Made by a program: the position numbers and the translations under genes. Source: Prorocentrum cordatum (taxonomy: Eukaryota; Sar; Dinophyceae; Prorocentrales; Prorocentraceae). From it: DNA of 64,000 nt. The notes below the pieces were generated by a model that saw only the letters and a program-made list of their open reading frames with translations, did no database searches and was not told the DNA's origin. The stretch spans positions 176,007 to 240,006 of the forward strand of contig CAUYUJ010011292.1 in NCBI GenBank assembly GCA_963575745.1, given 5' to 3'. This document shows positions 10,790 to 22,950 of this stretch, one piece after another. Every line of letters begins with the position of its first letter. Within the stretch, counting starts at the first letter, position 1.

Positions 10790-12474
10790 TCCGCCACCCC
10801 TGCCGAAGGTTCCATCGTGGCCGTGGCCGCAGGGGGAGATTATTCTGGGATGCTGAGGAGTGACGGGGCGGCCTTTCTGGCGACGCAACACGATTTCCGC
10901 GGGTTCTTCCTGCTCCGAGCTGCGGCATTATGTGCGCGCAGGTATCGATGGGCGCCTCGAATGGGGCAATGAACTACGTCGCTCTTCTTACCGGGGATGG
11001 GGCCGTTGAAATCTACATCGCGCAGCATCTCGCCGCGACGGGGCTCGTTGTCCAGTGCCGCAAGACGATTCATTTCCCATTTGTCTCTGTGGCGCAGTTC
11101 GCGTCTCGAGACGACTTCGCTGTTCTTCTGGTGAGGAACGGCGACGTCCGAGTCGATCCGCGTGTCCCGACGGCAGGGGTGCTCGAGATCCAGGCGCACG
11201 GCTGCGAGGTGCGCTGCGTGCGCGTCGCAGCTGGCGGCGGGGCCACTGGCCTAGTGCGGAGCGACGGCGCAGCCGAGATCCTCCACAGCCGTCTCGTAGG
11301 TTTTTCCTTCGACTTCCAATCATGCGCTCCAGCGGCCGGGGCGGGAGTTGCGCGCGCGCAAATGGGCGCGGGGATGGGCCGCGCAGTGCTCCTGCAGAGC
11401 GACCGGCGGTCGTTTCGTGGCATTGCCTACGCCATGGCGAAAAGGTAACGTCGGTCAGTGCAACGTCCCGGCGCTTCACGATGGTCTTACCTATGCGCGA
11501 GTGTCGGCTGGTCTGGCTCGCGGTCCCTCTCCTGAGCAATGGCGACGCAGTGGCTTGCGGTGCCAGCTCGCGCGGTCAGTGTAGCATCCCGCTACTGGAT
11601 GCAGGATGCACCTATGCCGGCACGGCCGCGGGGGCGTCCCATGCGGCGCTCTGTCGAAACGACGGGCGCGTTCTGATTTTCGGCCAGGGGGGCTCGCGCC
11701 AGCCCGAGCTGGGGCCGAATTTGATTTACGTGGCCGAGGTGATGGCTACGCTGGTGCTGCTGGCGACGCTGGAGGAACGCGCGATGCGTTTTTGTGTTCT
11801 GAGTGGAGCGGAGCGTTGGAGCGATCACGTGCCCCCCCCTGCCAGTGGCGAGCTCGCGACCGCGCGGCGCCAGTTCATGGCTGAGTGGCGCGTGGGCAAG
11901 GAGGGCCACAGATTGAGGCGGGTGGACGTGGTCCTACTGGCAGGGCTACTGTTCGCCGACGTGTCCGTGGGGGAGACCGTCGCGGGCGTCTCCCGCCTGG
12001 GGGCCCCGATGGGCGAGGCGCGCGCAGAGCCGGCAAGGCCTTGGCGCGAGCAGCGCTGGTCCCGTGATCTGTTGCAAAACTCGACCCGCGCAGCCGGCCC
12101 ATGTGAACCGCGCGGCCAAGAATTTTCCGCGCGTCGGTGCCGCCGGCAACTGCCTGGTGGCGGGAGAGCACGACCGCCTGACATTTCGTGGCTTTCGTTC
12201 TGCTCGGTCTCGACAACGGCGACCTCGTCTGCGACGCGCGCGCGCATGCACGCGCGCGCAGGGCGCTGTCGCATGATTGGGCGCGTGGTGCCGTTTCTCT
12301 CGGTGCGCGGCGGGGGCCCTGGGGGGGCCAGCGGAGCGGGGCGTCGCGGTGGCGACGCGAACGTTGGCCTCTTCCAGCGTCTGCGACGCGCGCGTGCCAC
12401 TCTTCGAACTTGACCCGCTGGGCTCTGAGGGTTACCAGCAGCGTGTAGCAGCCGCAGCGAGTCACGTATAGAGA
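10790..12474 (+). pseudogene. RCC1/HERC-like beta-propeller repeat gene, decayed
   Basis: Translated pieces carry the repeat pattern of RCC1-type propellers: a Val-x-Ala-Ala-Gly block, then a Leu-Leu-x-Ser-Asp-Gly block, then a Cys-Gly...Gly-Gln-Cys-x-(Ile/Val)-Pro block. Clear blades lie at about 10817-10890 (AAGGDYSGMLRSDGAA), 10950-11010, 11085-11150, 11220-11285, 11450-11510 (GQCNVPALHDGLTYARVSAG) and 11520-11650 (LLSNGDAVACG, then GQCSIP). Weaker ones run to about 12470. RCC1/HERC repeats usually serve protein interaction, for example with Ran or in ubiquitin ligases; dinoflagellates carry many. The reading frame changes near 11445 and near 11515 inside conserved blocks, without plausible introns, and again after 11970. 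I therefore call it broken. Some changes could be unrecognised short introns. Confidence 0.6.
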
Positions 12475-12504
12475 AAGCGTGACCTTCCCCCGTCGCATAG
12501 CGCA

Positions 12505-12715
12505 AGGCGCTGTTAGATCGCGCGGCGCAGCGTGTGCGAGCGCCGCGCAGCGAATGGCGCATGGCGCTGTCCGTTGCCCATGCCGCATCCCTTCTTGAGT
12601 TGCCTGTTGCTTGTAATGCATGCGGGCACATGCTACGTTTAGTGCAAGGCGTTGTGCTGTCATAACGCGCAGAGCGCTGTCCTGCAATGCGAACGCAACG
12701 CAAGGCGCTGCCACT
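12505..12715 (+). repeat. scattered GGCGCTGT motif, downstream block
   Basis: GCGCAAGGCGCTGT, GCGCATGGCGCTGTCC and CGCAGAGCGCTGTCC recur at roughly 12500, 12558 and 12667. They match the motif upstream of the RCC1-like region. Confidence 0.45.
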
Positions 12716-12958
12716 CCTGCGATGTATGTCTCCAGCCGTCCCTCCTCCACATGTTTCCACGCCCCCTCGTGATCGCTCTCCTGCCAAGGACCTGACTCTT
12801 AAGAGTGTCGCCTCGTGCATATGTGAAGCATCTGGCTTTCGCCCGACGTTCTTTGGCCAAGCGTTCATGGGCATTGCGGATCATTCAATGATTGCTTTTG
12901 CGTTGGGCGAATCCATGTGTACTCGTCACACGCTTAAAAGAGTTGGGTACGTCCCCAG
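12716..12958. other. no gene seen
   Basis: Unique-looking DNA of moderate GC before a long pyrimidine tract. Nothing supported. Confidence 0.4.
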
Positions 12959-13175
12959 GTTTTCTTTCTCCTCCTCCTCCCTTCCCGAAGGTCCTTCCCC
13001 TCCCCCCTTTCGCCCTCCTGCTCCTCCCTCCCCCTCCTCGTTCGCCCCCCTCCTCCTCTTTCCCTGTTCCCTCCCCCCCTTCGCCCTCCTCCTCCATTCC
13101 GTCCCCCCTTGGTCCTCCCTTTTCCTCTCCCCCCCCTCTCCTTCCGCCCCCTGTCTCGGCGACGCTGGCTTGCAG
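12959..13175 (+). promoter_or_regulatory. polypyrimidine tract and 3' splice site
   Basis: Over 200 bases of C/T-rich sequence end in GCTTGCAG at 13175, followed directly by coding-like sequence. This is the layout of an intron 3' end and fixes the exon start at 13176. Confidence 0.55.
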
Positions 13176-13274
13176 GTGGACTGGGCCAGCAGTTTGGACA
13201 GCGATGAGCTGCTGGCCGCCTGCAGACAGGACCTGGAGGCGATGCCCTTCGCGCTGTGTGACTGCCCTGCGGAG
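13176..13274 (+). CDS. exon of unrecognised gene (first of three seen)
   Basis: Thirty-three codons in phase 0, opening Val-Asp-Trp-Ala-Ser-Ser-Leu-Asp, acidic and helix-like, with a Cys-Asp-Cys near the end. The exon starts after TTGCAG and ends GAG|GC, a GC donor like those used by the RING gene downstream. It leads in phase into the exon at 14656. It was judged coding from amino-acid balance and splice borders. The product is unknown. Upstream exons were not found; the RCC1-like region could in principle belong to the same gene. Confidence 0.4.
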
Positions 13275-13920
13275 GCAGCCCCTGTGGGCGACGCCCTTCG
13301 CTCCCTGCTTCCTCGTTGGCCTCCCTTTTTTCGTCCGCGCGGGGAAGCGCGATGCCATCGGCGGGTCGTCCGCGTGGGGAAGCGCGACGCCATCGGCGAT
13401 GCCATTCGGTATGCCGTTGACCACCCTTCTGGATGTGTTGTTGTCAAACATCGTTGTAGGATGGTTCGGCGAAAATTAATGTGTGACTTTCTTGAGGACG
13501 CTTCGCGTACCTCCAGGGCGAGCGCCGCGCCCCGCCGACTTCTTGCGCGAGCGGCCGGTAATCGGAACGTGCAACGGGGTACCGGGCGAACGACGGGCCG
13601 GGCGACATTACGGTCAGGAGCAACTTTGGCTTAGCGTGTCGCGCCGCTCGCTATGGCCCACCACGCAGTGCCTCCGCGGCCATGATGTGGTTTTCGCCAG
13701 GGTACCCCACAATCGAAGGCAAAGCAAACGGTTTCGAAAGTGTTCCGCGGGCTTTCCACTTTGAATTCCTTCTCATATGGCTCCCTGGAAGGATATCTTC
13801 GCATGCCCCCCCAAATGTGGGGTTCCTTCGTTTGCCCCGCCCCCCCTTGGACTTCGTTTTCGTGGTTCCGCCCACATGGGATTCTTTCTCTTGCCCCCTC
13901 ATAAGTAAGACATTGTGTTG

Positions 13921-14065
<145 letters not shown>

Positions 14066-14517
14066 CTCTGAGACGGCACAATCAACATCGAAACGTAAGG
14101 CTCCATAGCTTCCCTCTCGAAGCTGCCTGGCGTGGCCGCCAATTCGGATTCCTCATCGCGAGTCTTGACCCTTTCATGTAACCCCCACTTTGGCTCCATC
14201 TCACGGGCCTCCCAGCACAGATTTTTTTCCATGGGCCCCGCAATTTGGTTCTTTGTCGTGTGCCCTCCGCTTTGGATTCCCGCTGGTGGGGCGCCCAAAG
14301 TTGAATTCCTTCAGCTGGGGCTCCCAGCCAGGACTCCTCCCTCGCATGGAGCCCGCTGTCGAGACTCCTTCTCATGAGCTCCCCAACTGTTTTTTTTTCT
14401 TTCATGTGCCCGTGCCACTCCAGTCGTGAAACGAGTCCCTCCGCCCGTCGTGGAGCGAGACCCCGCCGATGCGACGCGTCTGCGCCGCCCCCGCGCGAGC
14501 GGTGTCCACTCGCGCTG

Positions 14518-14648
14518 ACGTCGTCGTCGTCGTCGTCGTCGTCGGAGGAGGAGGAGGAGGAGGAGGAGGAGGAGGAGGAAGAGGAGGAGGAGAAGGAGGA
14601 GGAGGAGGAGGAGGAGGAAGGCTGAGGAGGAGGAGGAGGAGGAGGAGC
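14518..14648 (+). repeat. GTC run followed by GAG array
   Basis: Eight or so GTC units switch to GAG, with an AAG interruption. The array ends only 8 bases before the exon start at 14656, where a pyrimidine tract would normally be expected. Confidence 0.93.
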
Positions 14649-14655
14649 CGCCCAG

Positions 14656-14762
14656 GCGGAGGCCCGCTGGCTGTACTGGTGTGAGGAGACGGGTCTGCGC
14701 CCGGGTACCCGGGGCGCCATCAGCAGACTGAGAAAGATCATGTACAACGAGCTGTGGGGCAG
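14656..14762 (+). CDS. exon of unrecognised gene (second of three)
   Basis: Starts after GCCCAG|G and encodes 35 codons plus two bases, opening Ala-Glu-Ala-Arg-Trp-Leu-Tyr-Trp-Cys-Glu-Glu and closing Met-Tyr-Asn-Glu-Leu-Trp-Gly. The aromatic-rich, balanced composition is unlike the repeats around it. The donor chosen is GGCAG|GC (phase 2), because it joins in frame to the exon at 15751. An alternative donor AAG|GTGAAC seven bases on (after 14769) would end in phase 0 and would not fit that exon. It is too short for most frame-based gene finders. No family recognised. Confidence 0.42.
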
Positions 14763-14828
14763 GCCCAAGGTGAACGAAAACGGGGAAGCAGGAAGATCGA
14801 GGAGGAGGAACGAGGCAGAGGAGAAGTG

Positions 14829-15416
<588 letters not shown>

Positions 15417-15623
15417 AGGAGGAGGAAGTGGAACGATGACACGGCGACGAGGAGCGAGGAGGAGGACGCGGAGGAGGAACACGAAGAGGAGAAACGGATG
15501 AGGAGGAAGAGGAGGAGGAGGTGGAGGAGGAGGGGCAGGAGGAGGAGGAGGATGATGTGGAGCACGTTGAGTTGGAGCAGGGCGTGGAGGACGCGGAGGC
15601 CCTTCCCCCTCCCCATCCTTCTT

Positions 15624-15680
15624 CTCCCCCTCCTCCTCCTCCTCCTCCTCCTCCTCCTCCTTCTGCTCCTCCTCCTCCTC
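15624..15680 (+). repeat. TCC array before an exon
   Basis: CTC repeats and further C/T-rich sequence up to 15731, upstream of the exon at 15751. It may act as the pyrimidine tract. Confidence 0.9.
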
Positions 15681-15750
15681 GACCCTTGATCCTCCTTCTA
15701 CTCCTCGATCCTCGATCCTCCTCCCCTCCCAGTCCTCCCCGAGACACGAG

Positions 15751-15850
15751 GCTGGTGGACGGCCTCGAGGGCTGGGAGGCGCTCGCGAAGATGGGAGGCC
15801 GCCCTTGGAGGGCGGACTACGCCGCCGCACAGCGGAGCAGACTACTCGAG
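15751..15850 (+). CDS. exon of unrecognised gene (third of three)
   Basis: Preceded by GACACGAG|G. One base completes the split Arg codon from the exon ending at 14762. Then come 33 codons reading Leu-Val-Asp-Gly-Leu-Glu-Gly-Trp-Glu-Ala-Leu and ending Arg-Leu-Leu-Glu. It ends GAG|GC in phase 0. The content is helical and charged. The match of phases (2 to 2) and the GC donor support one gene across 13176-15850. No later exon is identified; the copia remnant begins within 1-2 kb. Confidence 0.42.
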
Positions 15851-15939
15851 GCGCGCCCTCTCCTGTTGGGATGTTTCCCTCGTCCTCGTTCGTACGGTTT
15901 GCGTCGAAGAGATAGCGTGCGATGTGGCGCTGTCAGCCC

Positions 15940-16075
15940 GCTTGTTACACGCTATCCCCCCACCTCGGGGATAGCGTGCACCGAGGAAGCCCTGGCAGGA
16001 GGATAGTGTGCACCAGGGGAACCCTGGCACGGGGGTAGCGTGCACCGAGGAAGCCTTGGTAGGGGGATACGTTAA
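15940..16075. repeat. GGGGATAGCGTGCACC tandem with hairpin
   Basis: Three units of about 45-50 bases (GATAGCGTGCACCGAGGAAGCC and variants) follow an inverted partner (CACGCTATCCCCCC). The first unit and its partner could form a hairpin. Confidence 0.75.
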
Positions 16076-16384
16076 TATGACTCGTTCCTCGCCGTCTCCT
16101 GCCGCCGACCGCCGTTGGCCGCCGCTGGTCATCGCATGCTCCGCGGCTGTTTTGGGCTGCGAGTTAGTTGAAACAAGGGGTGCGCGCGCCTCCTTTTTTT
16201 TGCGCGCGCATATTTGCATGACTCTGCTTAACGGACATATTCACTAGCCATGTCGAGCTCAATGATCCAGCCTACTGAGGAGGTATCCCCCAACATGATA
16301 GTAGAACAAGCTAACGTACCGATCGTAATGTCATAATCTTTTGTTCCTCTGGCAACTAACTGGTTGTCAGCCGGAAGCCTTGGA

Positions 16385-16756
16385 TCAGTTCATGATAATG
16401 GCTTGGCAAAGCAGCCACTTGGCAAACCAGCCTCGCCGACATATACAATTCATGTTGCCAATCAGCGTGCTTTCGATTCTCTTCTGCCGAATGAAGACCT
16501 CCCAGAATTCCATTTCTTCGGGTAGGACGGATTTAGTCAGCCCGAGTCCCATTGGCAGACCCGGGAGAGGAGACGCAACCACGAGAGATATGGATATCCA
16601 TCGATAACTATTCGCGCTAACAGGGTCGGAAATCAGTTCGCCGAGTTCATTGTGGAACAGAGGGTCGCGCGACGCAGCGGCCGAACGTACTTGCTTGACC
16701 GGGAGTCCAAACGACGCTCGAAATATGGAATGAGAGACGAAGGGGGCGATATACAC
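16385..16756 (-). CDS. hypothetical minus-strand frame next to the copia remnant
   Basis: A 123-codon frame with balanced composition and lower GC than its surroundings. Its first ATG lies inside the left inverted repeat of the MITE at 16752-16920, so the true start is upstream or lost. There is no recognisable domain. It may be part of the same retroelement in reverse, an old host gene piece, or chance. Confidence 0.25.
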   Translation of the reverse strand: MYIAPFVSHSIFRASFGLPVKQVRSAAASRDPLFHNELGELISDPVSANSYRWISISLVVASPLPGLPMGLGLTKSVLPEEMEFWEVFIRQKRIESTLIGNMNCICRRGWFAKWLLCQAIIMN

Positions 16757-16920
16757 CTTAGGCGATGCTTAAGAAAACCTAAGTTTTCGGCCAGAGTCTC
16801 GATTATTCTTAACGTTTCAATGTAAATCTTAAGATTTTAACAGAAAGGTTGGGTTTTTATTCAAGTTCTGAGACTATGAATTTCTTAACCCATGATTTCT
16901 TAAGCATTTCGCAGGGTGTA
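16752..16920. mobile_element. TA-flanked MITE, copy 1
   Basis: Terminal inverted repeats of about 25 bases: TACACCTTAGGCGATGCTTA on the left, TAAGCATTTCGCAGGGTGTA on the right, each continuing through AAGAAA/TTTCTT. A second copy lies at 35568-35735 and aligns along its whole length. Both copies are bounded by TA, consistent with TA target duplications as in Tc1/mariner-type elements (element proper 16754-16918, starting CACC and ending GGTG). The interior is A+T-rich and non-coding. The copy sits at the left edge of the copia-like region. Confidence 0.88.
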
Positions 16921-17783
16921 TTGGGGGTGGTCGAACCATTCCCCAAGGCATTTCGCCGCCTCTTTATTCAGATAGCAGAGGACGCTGAAATCTCTCAGTC
17001 TCTGGTTGACATGTTGAGCCCTCGTGAGCCTGAGTTGCCAGAGCATCCTGGGGGCCCTACAGGGAAACGCCGTGTCCGCAAAGACCGAAGGGCGATCCGA
17101 AGACACTATGGACTTGGATGGGTCACCAATGCAGATGTCTGGCTTCGCTGGGGGTCCAGCTACGGTGTCTCATTATGTCATCATTCGTCACGTTGAAGGC
17201 ATGGATGAGGAGCTTTCTGACTTGATGGGCTCAATCTGTCAAGATCAAGAGACGGGGAATGTAGTGGATTGTCAGCAGGGGAGAATTGATGCGAACTGCG
17301 TGGTTCCTCCACCGACATCCCCCTTTCCAGTGAAACATGTGAACTTCGGGTCGCCTTTGATAGGCCGCACCGGGTCGAGGAGCAGTCGTGGTTCTAGCAG
17401 CCCTTCTAGGCATCCTCCTCCAACAGACTTTCGATTCTGGTGAGCTGCTTGGCCCGGGGACCTAACTGCCCAACGGCGGCGGAGAATCGGTGCCCAGGAC
17501 AAGCTGGTGAGGAAGACGGCCCTTGTCGTAGGCCCGTGTGTGGTGCGTGTTCCGACACGTGCAAGCACTGCGGTGTCAGTTGGCTCTGCCTGGACTGATC
17601 CGATATGCAAGAGCATACTTGTCAGTGCATAGCAGCTCTTGCCTCGCAGGAGAAAGAGCAAGAAACGACTGCTGCGGGAGAAGAGTTGAATGATCAGGTG
17701 GTCGCCTAGATGAAGATTCAGATGGAAACGCTTCAGCGAGAAAGAAAATAACAGCTACATGCCATGCAAAGAAATAAAGCCTC

Positions 17784-18041
17784 TTGATGTTGATCGCACA
17801 ATGCGCACACCTGAAGCAGCAGGCAACCTCTGAGGCAGGTAAACTGGCTCTGCAGGAAGCCGAGCGTGATAAGAAAGAGGCTGAGGAAGCAGCTAGGTTG
17901 GCAGTTGTGGAAGATATGGCGGAACAGATGGCTGAACCAAGGAAAGACGCATACAGCGTGAATTGCAAGAGCCCAGAGAGGCTGCATCGACTACCGAGCA
18001 TAATGTGGCGGGGGTCATGGAAGGACGGCTCAGGCTGCTAA
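17784..18041 (+). pseudogene. gag-like coiled-coil segment
   Basis: Eighty-five codons rich in Glu, Ala, Lys and Gln, with helix-forming repeats such as Lys-Lys-Glu-Ala-Glu-Glu-Ala-Ala-Arg. Coiled coils of this type are common in gag of copia elements. A frame change near 18030 moves coding content to another frame. Assignment to gag is by position upstream of the integrase. Confidence 0.4.
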
Positions 18042-19932
18042 CGTGGTGCAGCAAAAAAGGGAGCGAACACGTGCTGCAATCCAGCAAGAGTCGCTTGGGG
18101 AGCAAACCGCCACCGATGAATCGAGGGAAATCATCGAATACATGCGCAAATAGGAAAGCGTACGAAACAACTTGAACCTTCTTCAAACCGAATTCGCCCA
18201 GGAGTTCGTCGGGCTACATGGAAAACCCCAACCGTATCACAGGCTCAGCCTGTGGTGTCGGCACGTGTCGCTGCAGGCGCAAACAGAAATTCGGACCAAA
18301 ATAACGAAAGGAACTTGCAAGGATAAAATAAACGCTTGATCGGAACCCCACATCAGCACGCGATTTCACCCTCGCAGAAGCAAGAAGCCAAAGGTTATAC
18401 ATCCCCTCCGACGTTGGGGAGTATGCTCGGCGGCATGCCCCATTGTCCCACAGAGGCACTTTGGTTTCAATTCCTGGCGTGCTCGCCAGGCCTGTTGACG
18501 GTGCAGCCCCCCAAAAGTGTGAAGACCTGGCTGGCTTCCCTTTGCGTGCGGTTGAACCGGGGGCGATGGGGGGGTGGGGGCGGTTCGATCCCGGTGGTGG
18601 GGATGAGGAGAGTAAAGACAACCGCAGTTCTCTCCGCGGTTCTGGCGATGGCCCGCCCGGTGGGTTCGGCGACGGGAGAGATGTTCCTCCGCCTCCGCCG
18701 CCGCCTGATCCTCTTGACCGCTGGCGACAGGCAGGTCGAGCGACAGAGATGAAATTGGGACCCGTCCCGGGCCCCATCAAGCTGAGAGCGTGTAAGTTGC
18801 GTGCTTCCTCAGCTTCGCCTGACGTCGCTTGTGCGCAGCCCTGGGTTATGGGGGCCGTGGATCCAAGTGTTCACGTTGCGAAGCTGATGGATTCAGGGCG
18901 TTGTGATCGCCTTGACACCTCGTTGCGTCAGATCTGACAAAGAAGTTCAATGGTGTGCGTCACAGGAGAGGCCTGCCTGCGCAGCAAGTCCACCTGGTTG
19001 CGCAGCTGCACAGGATTGGGCAACATGCCCAGAACAAAATTCGGTTGCTGACGGGCCGTGAACATGATTCGTGCCAGATGTGTTTGGGATTATCCTGTCG
19101 GAGCATGGCCAGCCTCATATATGTCGCGACATCCTTAAGATCGTCGTGGATAAAATGCAAACCAGACCAAGGTCTGTTCTATTTCTATCCGGAATGGATC
19201 GCCGTGCGTCGTGAAATGCAGGGTGGCAAGTCGCCCTCCCGTGAGATGGTTGCTGCCATCTATGAACACTTCTCCGAGCAAATGAAGAATGCGCCTGAGA
19301 TGATGACCGCGCTTGATTGGTATGATTTTCCAACGTGAAATTGGCTACGAGTTTCGGACTTGCGACTGGTTGATTGCCCAGTTGCAGAAGCCAAAGGACC
19401 GCGAACGTGGGGGCTGTGATCTCGACTCCCGAATGATGACGTTGAATCTGCGTGGGCTGTGGGGGCGCGAGAAGGCTGGCGAAGCTGCGCTGGGGGCTGC
19501 CACGGGCTCGACTTCGCGGGGAAAATGGACAGACCGCGTCCGTGGCTGACGCGAGAAGGAGGAGGTTTCGTGCAATTATGTGGCCCATGGGAAATCCATC
19601 CCGAACCGAAGCAAAGGCTGCCCCTGCAGTCGTGGGAAGCCTGAGGCTGCGCTGGCTGAGCGGGCGCTGACCCGTCGCAAGGCGGGCGCCGCCCCCGCGG
19701 GCGACTCGGGGGAACGGGGTCGTTCCAGGAGGCGGGGCGAGGGAGAAGGGCGGAGCCGATCCGCCGCCCCTTGACCATCCGAGCCCCGACGGCCCCGACC
19801 ATCCCAGGGCCCCTCGCGTGAGAAGCATTCCGAAGTGGTGCGTTTCGCTTTTCTTCGTGGAAAATGTGACGGGCCGAAGCGCAACCCTCTCGTTTTGCGG
19901 GCAGCGCTGGGGATTGACTGATGCTGAGAAGC

Positions 19933-19934
<2 letters not shown>

Positions 19935-20006
<72 letters not shown>

Positions 20007-20028
20007 CAGAGACAGAGAGAGATAGAGG
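19935..20028. repeat. GA microsatellite
   Basis: GA dinucleotides with GGGAGA and GTCAGA interruptions, inside the retroelement remnant. Confidence 0.95.
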
Positions 20029-20631
20029 AATGCAGATGAATGGGAGGACTCGTTGACCGAGGCGGGGCGAGGCGCGGGGTGCGAGCGCGTTCAGAGGCAA
20101 GCCAGCTCCGCCGCCGCCAATGGCAAGTGCCGCCCCTGGGTCTGACGCTGGCAGCCAGAGTGGCAGTCGGAAAGGAGGGGGGGGACAATCGCAGAGGCAG
20201 CGGGAAGGGCGCGGCGCCTTGCTGGCATTGGTAGGAGGATTTAAAGCGTCCTTTTGGTTCTCGCTGTAAATGTCGTGCCAACGCCCCAGGACATGAGTGG
20301 CGAGCGCCCCGGGGATCGGTGGCTCAGCCATCGGTCTCATTGGTGGGGTGCCGAGTTTCTCTTTGCTTCGTGCGCTTGTGATTGTCTTTCCATTATTGAA
20401 GACAGTCGTTGTCCCGCAGTTCCGTGGTCGGCTGAACCGTCTGCGTGAAAGGAGGGATCAACAACTTCATGGGGCCCCGCACAATCCGCGATGCAGCATG
20501 TGATTCTGTTTTCGCTATTCTGGCCAATGGCGTGGTGAAGGGGAATATCAGCCAGCGTCGACTCCAAATAGATGTGACGACTCAAATCAAGGAATCAGAG
20601 GAATCAAGCATGCTTGGAATCTGCAACTCAG

Positions 20632-20675
20632 CAAGCAAGCAAGCGTGCAAGCAAGCGCGCAAGCAAGCGCGCGAT

Positions 20676-20734
<59 letters not shown>

Positions 20735-20830
20735 ACGGGCATAGGCAAAGGCGTCGGCATAGGAGTTAGGGGGGAGGCACAGGCATACGCATAGGCATAG
20801 CCATGGGAATTGGGGGGGGGCATAGGAATC
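20632..20830 (+). repeat. AAGC array followed by GGCATA repeats
   Basis: AAGC tetranucleotides, with CGTGC/CGCGC variants at the left and pure to 20733. Then comes a short irregular repeat of GGCATAGGCATA and GGCATACGCATAGG to about 20830. Confidence 0.93.
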
Positions 20831-21789
20831 AAGGGGGGGGGGAACGGACCAATTAGTAGGGTTCGAGCTAGGACCCCTGTAGGGCAAGCCCATCTTTGAG
20901 AGAACGGATGAAACGCTCGTTGGTCAGGGCCTTGCTGCGTGGCTCGCTCCGATGAGAGCCGGCTGCCCGTTGCGAGCCTCCAGTGGGGTCGATTTCGCGA
21001 CAATTTTTCAACGATCGCGGGCCAAAGAGAGCCCCTTTCCATACATCGGGAAAGTTGATCGCGTGGCTGACTCTGTACTTGCCACCGCGTTAGACGTGGG
21101 TGACAAAGAGGATCATTCTCTTGCCATTTTGAACGCTTTACTTCCTCGGGCTGCCATTAAGGTCATGTGTGACGAGGCCTCTGAAGCTAGGTGCGTGGAG
21201 GCAGAACGTTCTGTCGCGCGTGGTTTATCTGCTCGGTTTCATCCATCGACCAGAGAACCCGCCGTTACACTGTGGAAGGTTCCTCGCCACAGCCCTGAGG
21301 AGCTGCCGTCGTGTTCTGGAGACTGATGGGAATTTCATTGAAACCCTTGGATCTCGACTATGAGTGTTGGCATACCTGGCTCGAATGGGAATCCGAATCT
21401 GAGAAAGAGTCCGCCCGAAGTGCCCCAGCCGCTGCGAGCCACAGAGTTCCTGACTCTGTTCGGTTCGGTTCGATGCTTTTCATCACTGACGCAGGGGGCG
21501 TCTTCAACCTCATAGCAGAGGAATCCATTAGGAGTGCCGGCGCTATGGGTAAGACTCGGAGGCAGTCTTCGGGAATTACCTTGAACACCTGCCGGGAGTG
21601 CTGGTAAGGCCCTAGGTATAGGTAGCGTAACATGCCCCACATTCAAAGGTGGTGAATTTGAAGGTCTGGTCATGCCAGAGATCCCGAGCGCTATTTCTGT
21701 TGGGGGGCGGTGTCTTGATCGCGGCTTGAATTCGCAACCATCCTGTGGTTTTGGGTCCTCGTTTTGAAGAGACAGTCCCCGCGTCCCCC

Positions 21790-21905
21790 TCTCCTCCTCC
21801 TCCTCCTCCTCCTCCTCCTCCTCCTCCTCCTCCTCCTCCTCCTCCTCCTCTTTCTCCTCCTCCTCGTCCTCTTTCTCTTCCTCCTCCTCCTCCTCCTCCT
21901 CCTTC
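21790..21905 (+). repeat. TCC array inside the retroelement
   Basis: CTC/TCC repeats with CGTCC and TTTCT interruptions. Confidence 0.95.
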
Positions 21906-22751
21906 TCCCCCCCCTGGCTCCTCCCTCCTCTCGTCGCCCCCTTCACGTTGGCACGCCCGTTGGCTGTCTTCTGTTTCATTTTGGCACAATCCGTTCTGGC
22001 AACCTCCGCGCCCCATGCGGGCTACCCCACCGGCGGCGCTCTCTTCGCCCATTTCTCGGCTCCGTCGGGAGCTTCACTGATGGCGGTTCTCACGCCGCCG
22101 GTGCCAGCAACTGCGCAAGGTTGGGTCCTTCGCCGGGATCTGTTTTCTTAGCCTGCGAGCCAAACCCCCTGCTTTGTTGCCCAGCGGTAACCGAGTGAAC
22201 CAGACCGTTGAGGGCGCAATGCCATACTTGGCCCTTTTGGGCAGAGAAGCGCTGGGTCAGTGGAGCTGTGCAGTTGCCCAGGGAGCCGCTGTTCTCGAGA
22301 GGTGGTGCTGTGTGGTGAGAGTCGCCGAGGAATTTTTGGATGACGTGGAGTATGTGGGAGGTCCTCCACCCTGCTCCATCCAAACCCACACGACCATTAG
22401 CAGGCGCGCGCGAGAGTTGATCGCCTTTCGCAGTTGCGAGAGTGGTCGGCCGACTCAGTCGGTCGACGCATCGCCGTTCGAAGTAGATTTTGTGGTTTCC
22501 CCTCAAGTTGCTCGCAATCTCGGTTGGAAGTCTTGTGCGACCGGGATTGTGAACAGAGCGTCGTCGTCGCCGACTCAGTCGGGGGCGTTCGGGGCAGGCA
22601 AGTGATCTGCTAGTGTGGAGGAGTCTCCGGAGTCTACGTTGCGATTTGGATTGGACGTTCTGATTCCACCCCTGCAACCAACGTCCCTGATGCCGGCGAT
22701 GCGGGCGGCCCAGGCGGTGTCGACTTACTCAGTATCGACGGGCCGCCTGCC

Positions 22752-22910
22752 GATCCAGAATATGTGGGCGTCGAGATGACGAGTCTTGAGCGTTTTAAAC
22801 AGGACGCAGTCTCCGTGTCACACCTGTTCACCCTTCTCCCCCAAAACTCGTATTGCCAGACGTGTAATTTGTTTCAGATTCTGCGGAAACAGCAGGGGAA
22901 GAGTAACAAC
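22752..22910 (+). pseudogene. copia pre-integrase motif
   Basis: The frame reads Asp-Pro-Glu-Tyr-Val-Gly-Val-Glu-Met, then a His-Leu-Phe-Thr block, then Pro-Gln-Asn-Ser-Tyr-Cys-Gln-Thr-Cys. A His followed by Pro-x-Asn-x-x-Cys-x-x-Cys is the usual entry to copia integrases. A stop closes the frame at about 22935. Confidence 0.5.
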
Positions 22911-22950
22911 AAAGGGGTAAAGGTTTCTGGGCTGTAGTCAGATTACTACG

